NCBI RefSeq assembly: GCF_030929495.1
Contig: NZ_JAVFWN010000005.1
Span: 186,001 to 250,000, forward strand
DNA: 64,000 nucleotides
Direction: 5' to 3'
DNA from: Nocardioides sp. LHD-245
GTDB taxonomy: Bacteria > Actinomycetota > Actinomycetes > Propionibacteriales > Nocardioidaceae
Shown piece after piece: positions 26,132 through 34,539 of this stretch. The position numbers and the translations under genes were made by a program. Position 1 is the stretch's first letter; each line of letters begins with the position of its first letter. Below the pieces are notes generated by a model that had not been told where the DNA came from, searched no databases, and worked only from the letters and a program-made list of their open reading frames with translations.

Positions 26132-26919
26132 TTCGCGGCTCCCAGCTCGTCGAGGTAGGCCTTCTTCTTGGCGGCGAACTCCTCGGACTGGAAGGCCAGG
26201 CCGTTCGCGATCGCCTCGACCTGGAGCTGCTCGCGCAGGCTCGAGGACTCACCGAGGCGGACGACGGTCTTGAGCATCCGGACGGCGTCGGCGCCCTGGC
26301 CGGCGACCCGGGCGAGGAACCCCTCGACGGCGGCGCCGAGCGCCTCGGCATCGGGGAGGACCTCGTTGACCAGGCCCCAGGTCAGCGCCTCCTCCGCGCT
26401 CACGCGGTAGCCGGTCAGCGCCATGTGCAGCGCTCGCGACGCGCCGACCTGTCGCTGGACGAGCCAGGACAGGCCGAAGTCCTGCACGACGTCGAGCGCG
26501 CCGGGGACCATCCACAGTCGCGCGCCGGACACCGCGAAGCGCAGGTCGCAGGCCATCGCGATGCCCAGGCCCCCGCCCCCGCAGGCGTGCCCGTTGAGCG
26601 CGGCCAGGGTCGGGATCGGCAGGCCGTGGATCGCCTCAATGATCTCGTGCTGCCCGTCGAGCAGCCGCTTGCCCGAGTAGATCGACGGGTCGTCGACGTG
26701 CTCCATGAAGAACGGCGTGTCGAGGTCGACGCCCGCGGAGAACAGCCGCCCACGCCCCGTGATCACCAGGGCCCGCGCATCGCTCCGCGCCACGACCCGG
26801 ACGGCGTCGAGGAGCTCCTCGAGCATCTGCGGGTCGAGGGCGTTGAGGCGTTCGGGCCGGTCGAGGGTCAGCAGCGCGGCCCCCGGCCGGAGGTCCAGCT
26901 CGATCCTGCGCTCGCCCAT
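26128..26919 (-). CDS. Crotonase-superfamily protein lacking both hydratase glutamates
   Basis: A 263-residue crotonase-fold enzyme. The oxyanion-hole segments are SAGVDLDTPF and HACGGGGLGIAMACDL. The two glutamates that do hydration in enoyl-CoA hydratase are missing: the GGGxEIA position is Gly (GGGGLGIA) and the PExxLG position reads VPGALDVV. Therefore it may be an isomerase, hydrolase or C-C lyase rather than a hydratase. ATG 26919 has AAGGAG. It is the first gene of the ten-gene operon 26919-18622 and lies just downstream of a perfect TetR palindrome and a clear promoter. Confidence 0.88.
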   Translation of the reverse strand: MGERRIELDLRPGAALLTLDRPERLNALDPQMLEELLDAVRVVARSDARALVITGRGRLFSAGVDLDTPFFMEHVDDPSIYSGKRLLDGQHEIIEAIHGLPIPTLAALNGHACGGGGLGIAMACDLRFAVSGARLWMVPGALDVVQDFGLSWLVQRQVGASRALHMALTGYRVSAEEALTWGLVNEVLPDAEALGAAVEGFLARVAGQGADAVRMLKTVVRLGESSSLREQLQVEAIANGLAFQSEEFAAKKKAYLDELGAAK

Positions 26920-26945
26920 CGTCTGTCTCCTTCTTCGTGCTTCTC

Positions 26946-27004
26946 GCCACTCGACCGACCAGTCGGTCGAGTGGCAGGCTAGTCGCGCGCAGGATCGGCG
27001 TCAA
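26946..27004 (-). promoter_or_regulatory. Promoter with perfect 30-bp TetR-type operator
   Basis: On the minus strand, -35 TTGACG (26999-27004), a 17-bp spacer and -10 TAGCCT (26976-26981) are followed at once by a palindrome at 26946-26975: GCCACTCGACCGAC, two bases, and the exact reverse complement. The predicted start of transcription falls inside the palindrome, the classic layout for repression. Four weaker copies of the core occur near 36.7 and 38.4-38.6 kb, around a TetR gene. The -35 lies within the last codons of the neighbouring quinone-oxidoreductase gene. Confidence 0.75.
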
Positions 27005-28023
27005 GCACCCGCGGAGCCGTCGACGTCGACCGCGACCCGGCCGACGGAGGAGCCGGACTCCACCGCGGCCAGCGCCGCGGGAGCCCGGTCGAAAGGGAGG
27101 AGTCGCGAGACCACCGGGTGGATCGCCGCCGCGTCCACGACGGCGACCAGGCGCTCGTACTGCTCCCGGACGACGGCCGGGGCCCGGTCGCGGTACAGGC
27201 CCCAGTGCAGGCCCACGACCGCGTAGTTCTTGACCATCGCCAGGTCGGCGCGCACCGGCGGCACCTGACCGCTGGCGAAGCCGACCAGCACGATGCGTCC
27301 GTCGAACCCGACCACTCGCTCGGACAGCGCGTGCGCCGTTCCGCCGACCGGGTCGATGACGACGTCGACCGCGCCTCCCGCGGCCTCCCGCACCTGCCCG
27401 ACCAGGTCCGCCGAGCCTCTCAGCAGGACCGCCGAACAGCCCGCGGCGAGAGCCGCCTCCCGCTTGACCGGGTCGCCCACGACGCCGATCACGGTGCGCG
27501 CGCCGAGCGCCCGGGCGAGCTGGACCGCGGCCAGCCCGACGCCGCCCGCCGCCGCGTGCACGAGGACGGCGTCGCCCGCCTCGACCCGCCCGCGCACGTG
27601 GACGGCGAACCACGCCGTCTGGAACGCGACCGGGAAGCACGCCGCCTCCACGGGCGAGTAGTGCGCCGGCGGGACGAAGGCGCTGCCGCGGTCCAGGACG
27701 GCGTACGGCGCGAACGCACCGACCAGGCCGGCGGTCAGGCCGGCGACGGTGCCGCCCGCGGGCAGGAGGTCGTCGAGATCGCCGCCGACGAGCTCACCGG
27801 ACACCTCCATCCCGGCGATCGCGGGGAGCGGCGGGGTGGACTGATAGGTCCCGCGAACGATCAGCGCGTCGGAGAAGTTGACCGACGCCGCCCGCACCCG
27901 CACGAGCAGCTGCCCCGGCCCGGGCCGGGGCACCGCGACGTCCGCCAGGGCGAGCACCTCGTCCGGCTCGCCGCGGCGGTCGAAGGTCCACGCCCGCATC
28001 CGGTCGGGAAGCGCGTCAGCCAT
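27001..28023 (-). CDS. NADPH:quinone oxidoreductase-like MDR enzyme
   Basis: A 340-residue zinc-free medium-chain reductase. The start MRAWTFDRRGEPDEVL and the NADPH segment VLVHAAAGGVGLAAVQLARALGA are typical of quinone oxidoreductases and enoyl reductases; no zinc-cysteine cluster is present. It may reduce an enoyl-CoA, enone or quinone. ATG 28023 overlaps the ligase stop by 8 bp. It is the last gene of the operon that starts with the LIV-type binding protein (36712), and the next promoter begins in its 3' end. Confidence 0.87.
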   Translation of the reverse strand: MADALPDRMRAWTFDRRGEPDEVLALADVAVPRPGPGQLLVRVRAASVNFSDALIVRGTYQSTPPLPAIAGMEVSGELVGGDLDDLLPAGGTVAGLTAGLVGAFAPYAVLDRGSAFVPPAHYSPVEAACFPVAFQTAWFAVHVRGRVEAGDAVLVHAAAGGVGLAAVQLARALGARTVIGVVGDPVKREAALAAGCSAVLLRGSADLVGQVREAAGGAVDVVIDPVGGTAHALSERVVGFDGRIVLVGFASGQVPPVRADLAMVKNYAVVGLHWGLYRDRAPAVVREQYERLVAVVDAAAIHPVVSRLLPFDRAPAALAAVESGSSVGRVAVDVDGSAGA

Positions 28024-29617
28024 CGCTCGGTCTCCTCTCCGTCAGGCCGGCCAACCCGGCCAACCCGGCCCTGCGGACCTTGCCCGAGGCCGTCCTCGGC
28101 AGGTCGGACACGAACAGGACCTGCCGCGGTCGCTTGTGGCCGGCGAGGTGCGCCCGGCAGTGCCGTACGAGGTCGTCGGCGGTCACGGCCACGCCCGCGA
28201 CGGTCTCGACCGCGGCGGCGACCGCCTCGCCCCAGCGCTCGTCCGGCACCCCGAACACGGCCGCGGCGCGCACCGCGGGATGGAGCTCGAGCACGTCCTC
28301 GACCTCGGCCGGGAAGATGTTCATGCCCCCCGAGATGATCAGCTCCTTGCTGCGACCGGTCAGGTGCAGATAGCCCGCATCGTCGATCAGGCCCAGGTCA
28401 CCGGTGCGCAGCCAGCCGTCGTCGAAGAGCGCCGCCGTGGCCTGCGGATCGTCCCAGTAGCCGGCGCACAGCGTGGGCCCGGCCACCTGGACCTCGCCGA
28501 CCTCCCACGGCTCCGCGACGCCGGCATCGGTCCGGACCCGCACCCGGACGCCGAAGGACGGCAGGCCGGCGCTGACCCGCGCGGCGGGCGGCGCATGGGG
28601 CGGACAATGGGTCACCGTCCCGCCACCTTCGGTGAGCCCGTAGACGTGGGACACCCACACGTGCGGCAGCAGCGCGGAGGTCCGGGCCAGGAGCCGCTCG
28701 CGGACCGGAGCGCCCCCGCACATGATCATCCGCAGTGCCGGCCAGGCCGCGCCGGAGCGCTCGAGTGCGTCGAGCACGTCGGCGAGCATCGTCGGCACCA
28801 GGAGCAGATGGGTCACGCCGCAGCGGCCCACCTCGCGCACCACCTCGTCGGCGTCGAAGCCCCCCGACGCCTTGAGATGCACCTGCCCGCCCTGCAGCAG
28901 CACGGCCCAGACGAACTGGTGCCGACCGCCGATGTAGTTGAGGTCGAAGGCGACGAAGGTGGCGCTGTCGCGGCCGATCCCGAAGTCGGCGATCTGCTGG
29001 ACGGCATTGGCCACCACACCTCCGGCCGTCCAGACCGCCCCCTTGGGCCGTCCCGTGGTGCCCGAGGTGTAGATGATCTCGTGAGCAGTGTCGCGCTCGA
29101 CCACGGCGCCCGCGCCGGCCTCCGGCGCGGCCCGTCCGGCCGCGACGAGCTCCTCGTACTCCAGCTCCGCGACGGGCGACGGCCCGAAGGTGACCACGCT
29201 GCGCAGGTGCGGGAGCCCGCCGTCCCGGCGGGCGGCCGCGACGGCCTCGACGAGCTCGGCGTCCGCGATCAGGACCGCCGCCCGGCTGTCCGCCAGGAGG
29301 CGGACGGCCTCGGCCGGGGCGTAGCGCCAGCTCAGCGCCACGAGGACCGCGGCCAGCTGGCTGGTCGCGATCTCGACCTCGAAGTACTCCGGGCGGTTGC
29401 GCGTCAGCAGGGCCACCCGCTCCCCCGGCGCGATCCCCGCGGTCGCCGCGAGCCCTGCCGCCATGCTCGCCGAGCGGGCCACCAGGTCGCCGTACGACTG
29501 GCGTCGCCCACCCAGGCTCAGCGCCGTCCGCGCGGGATCCGGAGCCGCGACCCGGGCGAGGGCCGCGAGCAGCGAACCCGGCTCCCGGGCTCCCGGCACC
29601 GCGGCGTTGCAGCTCAT
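28016..29617 (-). CDS. AMP-binding acyl-CoA synthetase
   Basis: A 533-residue adenylate-forming enzyme. YTSGTTGRPKGAVW is the P-loop, VYGLTEGGGT is the adenylate motif, and GDLGLIDDAGYLHLTGRSKELIISGGMNI is interrupted by the hinge. LPRTASGKVRR holds the catalytic lysine. The extreme C-terminus contains GLAGLAGL, encoded by a short 9-bp direct repeat (28049-28070). ATG 29617 begins immediately after the acyl-CoA dehydrogenase stop with no gap. The enzyme probably activates the acid taken up by the LIV-type importer of the same operon. Confidence 0.9.
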   Translation of the reverse strand: MSCNAAVPGAREPGSLLAALARVAAPDPARTALSLGGRRQSYGDLVARSASMAAGLAATAGIAPGERVALLTRNRPEYFEVEIATSQLAAVLVALSWRYAPAEAVRLLADSRAAVLIADAELVEAVAAARRDGGLPHLRSVVTFGPSPVAELEYEELVAAGRAAPEAGAGAVVERDTAHEIIYTSGTTGRPKGAVWTAGGVVANAVQQIADFGIGRDSATFVAFDLNYIGGRHQFVWAVLLQGGQVHLKASGGFDADEVVREVGRCGVTHLLLVPTMLADVLDALERSGAAWPALRMIMCGGAPVRERLLARTSALLPHVWVSHVYGLTEGGGTVTHCPPHAPPAARVSAGLPSFGVRVRVRTDAGVAEPWEVGEVQVAGPTLCAGYWDDPQATAALFDDGWLRTGDLGLIDDAGYLHLTGRSKELIISGGMNIFPAEVEDVLELHPAVRAAAVFGVPDERWGEAVAAAVETVAGVAVTADDLVRHCRAHLAGHKRPRQVLFVSDLPRTASGKVRRAGLAGLAGLTERRPSDG

Positions 29618-30778
29618 TCAGAAGGACCGGCCGAGGCCGAAGGACTCGGCGATGACGTTCCTGCCCATCTCGTTGGTGATCGGACCGATGCGGTACAGGC
29701 GGACGTCGCGCCAGTACCGCTGCATGTCGGTCTCCTGCGCGTATCCCATGCCGCCGAGGATCTGGATGCCGAGGTCCGCCGCCTTGGTGGCGTACTCCGA
29801 GGAGATCACCTTCGCCATCGTCGCGGCCGTGCCGACGTCCTGACCGGTCTGCTGCAGCCAGGCCGCGCGGTAGATGGCCAGCTCGCTCTGCGTCTGCCAC
29901 ATCGCCATGTCCGCGACGTAGTGCTGGAGGGCCTGGAACTGTCCGATCGGCCGGCCGAACGCGCGGCGCTCCTTCATGTAGGTCACCGCGTCCTCGAGCA
30001 CCCCGTCGAGGACACCGAGACACAGCGAGGACACGATGATCCGCTCGTTGTTGAGACTGGTCAGCAGGCTCGGCCAGCCCTGGTTCACCTCGCCGACCAC
30101 GTGGTCGTCCGACACGAAGACGTCGTCGAGGAAGACCTCGCACGAGCCGACCGCGCGCATCCCGAGCTTCGGGATCTGCCGGATCTCCAGCCCCTGCGAC
30201 GGGTTGGGGATGAGGAACAGGGTCGTCCCGCGACTGGGGCGCTCGGCATCCGGGTCGGACTTGGCGAGCAGCAGCAGGTAGTCCGACGCGTGCGCCGCCG
30301 TGGACCAGATCTTCTGGCCGCGGACCTGCCAGCCGCCCTCGACCTTGCGCGCCGTCGTGCGCATGCTGCCCAGCAGGTCGGTGCCGCCCGACGGCTCGGT
30401 GACCGCGATGGCGATCTTGATCTCGCCCGCCGCCAGACGCGGCAGCAGGTCGGCCTTGAGGGCCTCCGACCCCGACTCCGCGATCGACCGGGCACAGAAC
30501 GAGGAGAGGCCCCAGATCCAGACCAGGCCGCCCAGGGTGCGGGAGAGCTCGCGCCCGATGACCACCTGGGAGAGCACGTCCGACCCGGACCCGCCGTACT
30601 CCTCGGGCAGACCGACGGCGTGCAGCCCCTGCTCGGTCATCAGGTCCCAGAGGTCGTGGGGGTACTCGTGCTCACGCGCCTCCCACTCGCGGGCTGCCTG
30701 CTTCGGCAGCTTGTTGTCGACCCAGGAGTGCAGGTGACGCTGGAAGTCGGCGAGCTCGGGCGACAGGGAGAAGTCCAT
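29618..30778 (-). CDS. Acyl-CoA dehydrogenase family protein with unusual active-site loop
   Basis: A 386-residue FAD-dependent acyl-CoA dehydrogenase. The N-terminal helical domain has YGGSGSDVLSQVVIGREL, the middle has VTEPSGGTDLLGSM and KIWSTAAHASDY, and the C-terminal domain has RRAFGRPIGQFQALQHYVADM. The end reads RYWRDVRLYRIGPITNEMGRNVIA: where many relatives have the catalytic Glu in (Y/G)EGTxE, this protein has GPITNE. The base may be elsewhere, as in isovaleryl-CoA dehydrogenase, or the reaction may differ. ATG 30778 follows a 75-bp gap holding a hairpin. Confidence 0.9.
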   Translation of the reverse strand: MDFSLSPELADFQRHLHSWVDNKLPKQAAREWEAREHEYPHDLWDLMTEQGLHAVGLPEEYGGSGSDVLSQVVIGRELSRTLGGLVWIWGLSSFCARSIAESGSEALKADLLPRLAAGEIKIAIAVTEPSGGTDLLGSMRTTARKVEGGWQVRGQKIWSTAAHASDYLLLLAKSDPDAERPSRGTTLFLIPNPSQGLEIRQIPKLGMRAVGSCEVFLDDVFVSDDHVVGEVNQGWPSLLTSLNNERIIVSSLCLGVLDGVLEDAVTYMKERRAFGRPIGQFQALQHYVADMAMWQTQSELAIYRAAWLQQTGQDVGTAATMAKVISSEYATKAADLGIQILGGMGYAQETDMQRYWRDVRLYRIGPITNEMGRNVIAESFGLGRSF

Positions 30779-30830
30779 CAGATAGGTCCTTTGGTGGTTC
30801 GGAAGGGTCGTTCGGGGACAGGTGCTTCGC

Positions 30831-30850
30831 GGGCGGCGCGGGCGCCGCCC
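30831..30850 (-). terminator. Hairpin between MmgE/PrpD and acyl-CoA dehydrogenase genes
   Basis: Arms GGGCGGCG (30831-30838) and CGCCGCCC (30843-30850) with a four-base loop lie directly after the MmgE/PrpD stop on the minus strand. No U-run follows. It could lower read-through from the transporter genes into 30778-27001, or protect the upstream mRNA. Confidence 0.4.
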
Positions 30851-30853
30851 GGG

Positions 30854-32188
30854 TCAGTGCGCCACGACGGCGTCCACGAGCTCGGCGGCGGGGAGGTCGA
30901 GGCCGCCCAGCGCCCGGCCGGCCAGCACGGCCAGGTCGATGCCCTCGGGGACCTCGCCCTGGAGACGGTGGAGGTTGGCCTCGAGGTCAGGCCGTGCCCA
31001 GGCACGGAGGACGCCGGCGCCGGTCGCCCGGTCGGTGCGTCCGTCGGTCCAGGTCACCTCGAGGACGAACTCGCGCGGGCCCAGCCGCGGGTCGGCGACG
31101 ACCTCGACCCGCTGGGCACCGGCGACGCGCTCCGGCTCGCCGGAGGCGAACAGGTCGTCGACCGTGACCGATCCTCGGGTCAGGGCCGTGGCGAGGCAGT
31201 AGCGGGCGCTCATCAGGGCCGCGCCGGCGTCCTCGAAGACCGGCATGCCGTCGGTGCCCGGGTAGTGCGCCTCGGCCGGCGAGAGCGTGAGCGTGGCGCC
31301 GGCGAACGGCGCCCGGGCGGTCCGGGCGGTCCGGACCAGCGAGGCGGCGGCGGTGACCGGCTCCTGGAGGATCGCGCAGACCGGATGGGCCTTGAAGGTC
31401 ACCTCACGCGTCGCCCACACGGTCCCGAGCTCCCGGCCGACCCCGTCCGCAGGAGCGAGGTCGCGCACGAACGCGGCGAAGAACCCGCTGTCACCCTCGA
31501 GCGCCGCGGCGGAGCCGGTCGCGCCGCACGCGGCGAGGCGCGCGGCCTCCAGGCCCGACCGCGACGCCGCCCCGAGCTGGAGCTGCCATTCGCTCGACCC
31601 GTCGACCCACGTCTGGTTGGTGCCCGCGGCCATCGACGCGGCGATGCCGAGGGCGTGCGCGCACTGCTCGGCATCGAGCCCCAGGAGACGGGCCGCTCCC
31701 GCGGCGGCGCCGAAGACGCCGTAGATGCCGCTGCCCCGGAAGCCGTGGGCGGTCGTGCGCAACGCCGCCACCCGGCCGACCGCCGCGGCCACCTCGTACC
31801 CGGCCACGACGGCAGTGAGGACGTCGCGCAGGCTCCGGTCCGTTGCCTCGGCGAGGGCGAGGACGGCCGGGATGGTCGCCGCGCCGACGTGGGTGAACCC
31901 CGGGAAGTAGGTGTCGTCCTGGGCACGGGCGTGCACGAGGCAGGCGTTGACGAAGGCCGCGTCCGGGGGTGCGAGCTCGGCCCCGGTGAGGAAGGTCCGG
32001 GCTCCGTGGCCGCCCCAGCGGCTCTCCGACCAGCGCAGGGCGACCGCCGCCAACCGTCCCCCGGCCGCCGCGACCGCGAGGTTGTGCGCGACGGCCAGGC
32101 GGGTCGTCTCCACGACGTCGTCGGGCACTGTGGCGAGGTCCAGGCCGGCAACGAACGCGCCGAGATCCTCCGTCCTGGTGGTCGTCAT
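30854..32188 (-). CDS. MmgE/PrpD family protein
   Basis: A 444-residue member of the MmgE/PrpD (2-methylcitrate dehydratase/cis-aconitate decarboxylase/iminodisuccinate epimerase) fold. Typical segments are CLVHARAQDDTYFPGFTHVGAATIPAVLALAE, ALGIAASMAAG and TFKAHPVCAILQEPV (the family KxxPxC region). No metal cluster is expected. Family members dehydrate, isomerise or decarboxylate small polycarboxylates; the true substrate here is unknown. Because the neighbours act on acyl-CoA intermediates, it may handle a branched diacid. ATG 32188 overlaps the LivH stop region closely (1-bp gap). Confidence 0.88.
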   Translation of the reverse strand: MTTTRTEDLGAFVAGLDLATVPDDVVETTRLAVAHNLAVAAAGGRLAAVALRWSESRWGGHGARTFLTGAELAPPDAAFVNACLVHARAQDDTYFPGFTHVGAATIPAVLALAEATDRSLRDVLTAVVAGYEVAAAVGRVAALRTTAHGFRGSGIYGVFGAAAGAARLLGLDAEQCAHALGIAASMAAGTNQTWVDGSSEWQLQLGAASRSGLEAARLAACGATGSAAALEGDSGFFAAFVRDLAPADGVGRELGTVWATREVTFKAHPVCAILQEPVTAAASLVRTARTARAPFAGATLTLSPAEAHYPGTDGMPVFEDAGAALMSARYCLATALTRGSVTVDDLFASGEPERVAGAQRVEVVADPRLGPREFVLEVTWTDGRTDRATGAGVLRAWARPDLEANLHRLQGEVPEGIDLAVLAGRALGGLDLPAAELVDAVVAH

Positions 32189-32189
32189 G

Positions 32190-33056
32190 TCAGACCTTCA
32201 CCGTCGCGATCCGGCCGAGCACGCCGGCCGGACGGACGACCAGGACGGCGATGAAGACGCCGAACACGAGCGTGGCGCGCCAGTCCGAGGAGATGTAGCC
32301 GGCGAAGAACGCCTCCAGCAGGCCGAGCAGCACCGCGCCGGCGATGGCGCTGCGGATCGTCCCGAGCCCGCCGAGGACGGCGCCGACGAAGGCGATCAGC
32401 GCCAGCCGGGTGCCCATGTGCGGACTGAGGGACAGGATCGGCGCGGCGAGGACCCCCGCAGCGCCGGCGAACACGCCGGACAGCGCGAAGAGCCACAGCG
32501 TGACGCGGTGGGTCGGGATGCCGAGGGTCTCGGCCATCTCCTTGTCCTGGAACATCGCCCGGATCGCCGTACCGCCGCGGCTCGAGAGCACCAACCCCAA
32601 CAGCGCGAAGAGCACCGCGCTCACCGCCAGGACCGCGATGCTGTGGTTCGAGATCGAGAGGGGCCCCAGCGAGTGCGCGGTCGAGCCCACCGGGCTGCGC
32701 GCGGGTCGCGGGATGCCGCCAGCCACCAGCTGCACCACCTCGGCCAGCACGATGGAGAAGCCGAAGGACATGATGACCCCGGCCAGCATGTCCTTCTCGG
32801 CGACCCGGCGATAGATCAGCACCCAGGACAGCACCGAGAGCAGCACGCTGCCGGCCACGGCGATCAGGATCCGGACGACGACGGGAAGGTCGACGAATGC
32901 CGCGTAGGTCAGGTAGCCGGCGACCATGGCCTGCGCGCCGAGGGCGAAGTTCACGAACCCGGTCGCTGTGTAGAGCACGGCGTACCCTGCCGCCACCAGC
33001 GCGTAGATCGCGCCGGTGACCAGGCCGCCGGCGAGGAGGAGGACGAAGGTCTCCAC
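32190..33056 (-). CDS. Branched-chain amino-acid-type ABC permease (LivH-like)
   Basis: A 288-residue inner-membrane permease with about eight spans. GAIYALVAAGYAVLYTATGFVNFALG and the cytoplasmic-loop motif ETLGIPTHRVTLWLFALSGVFAG identify the LivH family. ATG 33056 lies 3 bp beyond the LivF stop. It forms the membrane channel with LivM (34536-35567). LIV-type importers in catabolic islands commonly carry aromatic or alicyclic acids rather than amino acids; that reading is inferred from context. Confidence 0.92.
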   Translation of the reverse strand: METFVLLLAGGLVTGAIYALVAAGYAVLYTATGFVNFALGAQAMVAGYLTYAAFVDLPVVVRILIAVAGSVLLSVLSWVLIYRRVAEKDMLAGVIMSFGFSIVLAEVVQLVAGGIPRPARSPVGSTAHSLGPLSISNHSIAVLAVSAVLFALLGLVLSSRGGTAIRAMFQDKEMAETLGIPTHRVTLWLFALSGVFAGAAGVLAAPILSLSPHMGTRLALIAFVGAVLGGLGTIRSAIAGAVLLGLLEAFFAGYISSDWRATLVFGVFIAVLVVRPAGVLGRIATVKV

Positions 33057-33059
33057 GGC

Positions 33060-33776
33060 TCAACCCACCTTTCCGAGTCCGCCGAGGTACAGGTCGCGCA
33101 TCTGGTCGGTCTGCTCGAGCTCCTCGACGGTCCCCGACAGCACGACCTCCCCGTGCGCGAGCAGGTAGCCACGGCTGCAGATCCGCATGGCCAGGCGAGC
33201 GTTCTGCTCGACCAGCAGCACGCTCAGCCCGGTGGCCGCGAGCTGTCGCACGGTCTCCCCCACCTGCTGGTAGATCACCGGCGCGAGGCCCAGCGACAGC
33301 TCGTCGATGATGAGCAGCCGGGGACGTTGGGCCAGCGCGCGGCCGATCGCCAGCATCTGCTGCTCTCCGCCGGAGAGCAGCCCGGCGAAGGACTGTCGCC
33401 GCTCGCGCAGCCGCGGGAACAGGTCGTAGACCTCGTCGGTCCGCGACGCCACATCCGTGCGGTCGACCGCACGCGCCGCGACCTCGAGGTTCTCCTGCAC
33501 GCTCAGCTGGGGGAACACGTGGCGTCCCTCCGGCACGACCGCGATGCCCCGCGCGGCACGGCGGTTCGCCGGCAGCCGGGTGACGTCGTCGCCGTCCCAG
33601 ATCAGCGAGCCGGACTCCAGCCGGTTCAGGCCGCTGATGCCGCGCAGCGTCGTCGACTTGCCGGCACCGTTGGGGCCGATGAGGAACACCGCCTCGCCGT
33701 CGCCGACCTGGAGGCTGAGGTCCTCCACCACCGTCACCGGGCCGTAGCCGATCCGTGCGTTCCGCAGCTCAAGCAT
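33060..33776 (-). CDS. ABC importer ATPase (LivF-like)
   Basis: A 238-residue ATPase with Walker A GPNGAGKST, signature LLSGGEQQMLAIGRAL and Walker B LLIIDELSLGLAP, all characteristic of LivF. ATG 33776 overlaps the LivG stop by 8 bp. It powers the LIV-type importer together with LivG. Confidence 0.93.
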   Translation of the reverse strand: MLELRNARIGYGPVTVVEDLSLQVGDGEAVFLIGPNGAGKSTTLRGISGLNRLESGSLIWDGDDVTRLPANRRAARGIAVVPEGRHVFPQLSVQENLEVAARAVDRTDVASRTDEVYDLFPRLRERRQSFAGLLSGGEQQMLAIGRALAQRPRLLIIDELSLGLAPVIYQQVGETVRQLAATGLSVLLVEQNARLAMRICSRGYLLAHGEVVLSGTVEELEQTDQMRDLYLGGLGKVG

Positions 33777-34539
33777 CGTCGGTCCTTCCGAGATAGGCCT
33801 CGATGACCCGCGGCGACTCGCGCACCACCGCCGGCTCGTCGTCGGCGATGACGCGGCCCTCGCTGAGGACGGTCATCCGGTCGCAGATCGTCATCAGCAG
33901 GCCGATGTTGTGCTCGATCACGAGGATCGTGTAGCCGTTGCGGCGCAGCCGCCTCAGCACCTCGCCGAGGACGTCCACGTCCGACCCCGGGAGGCCCGCC
34001 GCGGGCTCGTCCAGCACGAGCAACGTCGGCTCGCTCGCCATGGCACGCGCGAGCTCGACCAGGCGCCGCCGGCCGTAGGGCAGCTCCGAGACCTGCCGGT
34101 GCGCGTCCACCGCGAGGTCCAGCTCGCGGAGGATCGCATGCACGTCGGTGCGATGCCGTCGCTCCTCGCGGCTGACCTTCGGCGTGTAGAAGAAGGTGTG
34201 GGGGAAGCGGTACCCGATGTGCCGGTGCCGACCGGCCATCACGTTGTCGAGCACGCTCTCGTCCTCGAACAGCTGCGAGGTCTGGAAGGAGCGCGCCATC
34301 CCGCGCGACGCCAGCCGGTGCGCGGCCAGCCCGGTGACGTCGGCGCCCTGGAAGACCACGCGCCCGCCGTCGATCCGGTCCACGCCGGTGATCATGTTGA
34401 CCAGCGTCGTCTTCCCGGCGCCGTTGGGCCCGATCAGGCCGTGCAGCGAGCCCCGGTGGACGGTGAGGTCGACCTCGTCCACGGCCGTGAGCCCGCCCCA
34501 GCGCCGGGTGAGTCCTCGGGCCTCGAGCAGCGCGGTCAT
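33769..34539 (-). CDS. ABC importer ATPase (LivG-like)
   Basis: A 256-residue ATPase with Walker A GPNGAGKTT, the LivG-type FQTSQLFEDESVLDNVMAGRH stretch and Walker B LLVLDEPAAGLPG. The ABC signature reads SELPYGRRRLVELARA, a variant of LSYGxQR. ATG 34539 overlaps the LivM stop (ATGA). It pairs with LivF. Confidence 0.92.
   Translation of the reverse strand: MTALLEARGLTRRWGGLTAVDEVDLTVHRGSLHGLIGPNGAGKTTLVNMITGVDRIDGGRVVFQGADVTGLAAHRLASRGMARSFQTSQLFEDESVLDNVMAGRHRHIGYRFPHTFFYTPKVSREERRHRTDVHAILRELDLAVDAHRQVSELPYGRRRLVELARAMASEPTLLVLDEPAAGLPGSDVDVLGEVLRRLRRNGYTILVIEHNIGLLMTICDRMTVLSEGRVIADDEPAVVRESPRVIEAYLGRTDDA

Noticed and set aside
28049..28070. Short direct repeat of CCAACCCGG at the ligase 3' end
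   Set aside because: It simply encodes GLAGLAGL; too short for a mobile or regulatory element.
27878..32254. A very long open frame on the plus strand (over 1400 codons)
   Set aside because: It lies antisense to five well-recognised genes, is rich in Arg/Pro/Gly/His and has no family features; it is a by-product of high GC.
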